A DNA stretch of 47,014 nt, taken from assembly GCA_026391075.1 (NCBI GenBank), contig JAPLES010000025.1:1-47014 (forward strand). The letters run 5' to 3'. Below, piece after piece: positions 45,491 to 47,014 of this stretch. The stretch comes from Bacteroidota bacterium. Lineage in GTDB: Bacteria; Bacteroidota; Bacteroidia; Chitinophagales; LD1. The translations under genes were made by a program, and so were the position numbers. The stretch's first letter is position 1; each line of letters begins with the position of its first letter. Below the pieces are notes generated by a model. The model ran no database searches. It had not been told where the DNA came from and worked only from the letters and a program-made list of their open reading frames with translations.

Positions 45491-46877
45491 TTCGAAATAG
45501 TTCCCATCCGTCTTTCTTCTTTACGAGAGATTCCAGTTGATAGTTTTTTTTCAAATTGTTCCAGTTCAACATTGGATTTTTACCACGCCATTGAGTTTGA
45601 AATTTCTTTTCATTGAATAAAACCAAGGCCGGTATTTGAAACACTTCATACTTCTGTTGCCAAAGATTATGAATAGTTTTTGTGGTAGCGTAACTCTTCA
45701 TAGCCACATCTATATCGAAGGTGTAAAGCAGCGTATCGGGATAGGTTTGAACCAAAGCTGTTAGATTTTTCTCCAATGAGTTACGTTCATAAAACTCTTT
45801 GAATGCAGAAACAAACAGGATAGAATGTATAACCAGAACAAAAGAATAAACTACATTTTTTTTGTTAGTGGCTTGCAACAATCTTACAAAAGCTGGATAG
45901 AACAAAATTGCAACCATAGGAAAGCTCATCAGCAAAAACCGCTTATTCTGAAATGGAATGCCTGCCAAAAAAAAAGCATAAAGCAGTACACTTATAAAAA
46001 TTATTCGAGGAACGAGTGCTGAAAAATCCTCGCGTTTTATAAAAAATAAAAGCGGAACACCCAGCACCCAAAAATGGGGATGCACAATATTTACCAATAC
46101 AAAAACAAAATTAGGCAAGAGGTAATAAGTCGTTCCATCATGTGTGGTAAAATCTCTTTCAAAAAAATTTGCAGCACTCCATTCGTTCAGCCATTCATGC
46201 TGAACAAAAGCAAGTGGCGAGTGTGAGCGTATAAAAAAATGTGGGGCAAAACAGATACTCGCTATGAAAAGAATAGGCAAAAATTTTAAATAAGCCTTGT
46301 TCAAAACAAGGCGATAAGCTATTAGCAAACTAAACGGTAGTAAAATAACTGCCGAAGCATAGCGAGTCGTGCAAGCTAAAGCGGCAAATACAGAAAACAA
46401 ACACAGCCATTTAATTTTTTCTGCGTGCAGAAAATTTTGAGCCGCATAAAACGCCAACATAACTAAAGCAATACTGAGCATATCGCTCATGCAAACGATT
46501 CCTTCGCGCAGCATAAATGGAGATAAGCCAACTGCTATAAGCGCAAAAGCAAGTTGAATTTTTATACTCTTCTGGTTTTCAAAATTCCAATTACTAACCA
46601 CCCAAACAACAAGCGCTAGAGACACCACAGATACAAATTGGAGGACCAGAAGAATTTTAACGTGGGTAACAAATGAAATACCAGCAGCCACTAAAGGATA
46701 ACATACCGGCCAAAAATAATCACCAGGGTTCTTTCCGGTTTCAAAAAACGTAAGCAATGCTTTGGCGTAACGATAATACTCGTGCGAATCTTGCCCATAA
46801 AGTCCGTTGAACTTTGTTAGAAAAATAATTGCCGTAGCGATTAGCAAAACAATAAACGAGGGGAAGATTTTTTTCAC
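45474..46877 (-). CDS. GT-C-fold integral membrane glycosyltransferase
   Basis: 467 residues, about ten to eleven membrane helices. The first external loop carries GQDSHEYYRYA with Asp30, the position of the catalytic Asp in ArnT/PMT-type (GT39/GT83-like) glycosyltransferases, followed by a hydrophobic core with many Phe, Leu and Ile. The C-terminal 100 residues are soluble and may face the periplasm. Such enzymes transfer sugars from a lipid-linked donor to lipid or protein on the outer side of the inner membrane. It is the first complete gene of the minus operon here. It has a short gap to the partial gene upstream. Confidence 0.8.
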   Translation of the reverse strand: MKKIFPSFIVLLIATAIIFLTKFNGLYGQDSHEYYRYAKALLTFFETGKNPGDYFWPVCYPLVAAGISFVTHVKILLVLQFVSVVSLALVVWVVSNWNFENQKSIKIQLAFALIAVGLSPFMLREGIVCMSDMLSIALVMLAFYAAQNFLHAEKIKWLCLFSVFAALACTTRYASAVILLPFSLLIAYRLVLNKAYLKFLPILFIASICFAPHFFIRSHSPLAFVQHEWLNEWSAANFFERDFTTHDGTTYYLLPNFVFVLVNIVHPHFWVLGVPLLFFIKREDFSALVPRIIFISVLLYAFFLAGIPFQNKRFLLMSFPMVAILFYPAFVRLLQATNKKNVVYSFVLVIHSILFVSAFKEFYERNSLEKNLTALVQTYPDTLLYTFDIDVAMKSYATTKTIHNLWQQKYEVFQIPALVLFNEKKFQTQWRGKNPMLNWNNLKKNYQLESLVKKKDGWELFRIVSKK

Positions 46878-46910
46878 AGATTATTTACAAGGATAAAGAA
46901 AGTGAAATGG

Positions 46911-47014
46911 TTATTTTTTTTCAGTAGTTAATTCTTCTGTTTGGTTTAGTAGCACCTTATCTTGTGCAGATACATTCCACTTGCCAAAGGTGTGCCAGTA
47001 GTATTCTTTATTCA
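46911..47014 (-). CDS. C-terminal end of an unidentified gene
   Basis: A reading frame enters from the right edge of the window and stops at 46911-46913 (TAA on the minus strand), giving 33 residues that contain YYWHTFGKWN and end in a charged tail. It lies 33 bp upstream of the GT-C gene on the same strand, suggesting one operon. Too little is visible to assign a function. With only 33 codons, chance cannot be fully excluded. Confidence 0.5.
   Translation of the reverse strand, partial: NKEYYWHTFGKWNVSAQDKVLLNQTEELTTEKK

Overview
The window looks like a chromosomal segment of a Bacteroidota bacterium, probably a Chitinophagales- or Sphingobacteriia-like lineage, although the sequence does not fix the genus. 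The evidence is two giant type IX secretion (T9SS) type B adhesins, two PorP/SprF outer-membrane partners, a PorE-like OmpA protein, a T9SS type A cargo protein, TAnnTTTG promoter elements, AT-rich intergenic DNA and no obvious Shine-Dalgarno sequences.

Region 1 (1-14030) holds the 3' part of a huge repeat adhesin, a PorP/SprF protein and a PorE-like protein, closed by a strong bidirectional terminator. Region 2 (14123-19580) is housekeeping and accessory: a polytopic membrane protein, an M20 dipeptidase, two paralogous single-RRM RNA-binding proteins, a secreted T9SS type A protein and a Ste24-like M48 protease.

Region 3 (19690-23357) is the most interesting part. A 27-codon leader peptide with seven cysteine codons, an antiterminator segment and a perfect intrinsic terminator lie directly before a cysteine biosynthesis operon. 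The operon encodes a CysM-like synthase, a Mec-like JAMM protease and a CysO-like sulfur carrier fused to a MoeZ-type E1 with a rhodanese domain. A tRNA-Cys(GCA) gene and a CxxC membrane protein (DUF4395) follow. It reads as a complete cysteine-sensing attenuation circuit driving a protein-bound-sulfide pathway, with the sensed tRNA possibly encoded in the same transcription unit.

Region 4 (23651-34824) has a small secreted protein, a second giant adhesin of 3182 residues and its own PorP/SprF partner. The first adhesin contains a strict three-domain (A-B-C) super-repeat and the second a two-domain (A-B) PKD super-repeat. Region 5 (34997-36884, minus strand) is fbaB followed by accD; the accD product lacks a conserved internal segment.

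Region 6 (37002-47014) is two tightly overlapping convergent operons. The plus operon encodes a nucleotidyltransferase-like protein, two B12-type radical SAM proteins and a methyltransferase. The minus operon encodes a GT-C-type membrane glycosyltransferase, a methyltransferase, a GT4 glycosyltransferase, an SGNH hydrolase and a radical SAM/SPASM protein. Together they suggest synthesis or modification of a surface glycan or glycolipid, but the product cannot be named from sequence alone.
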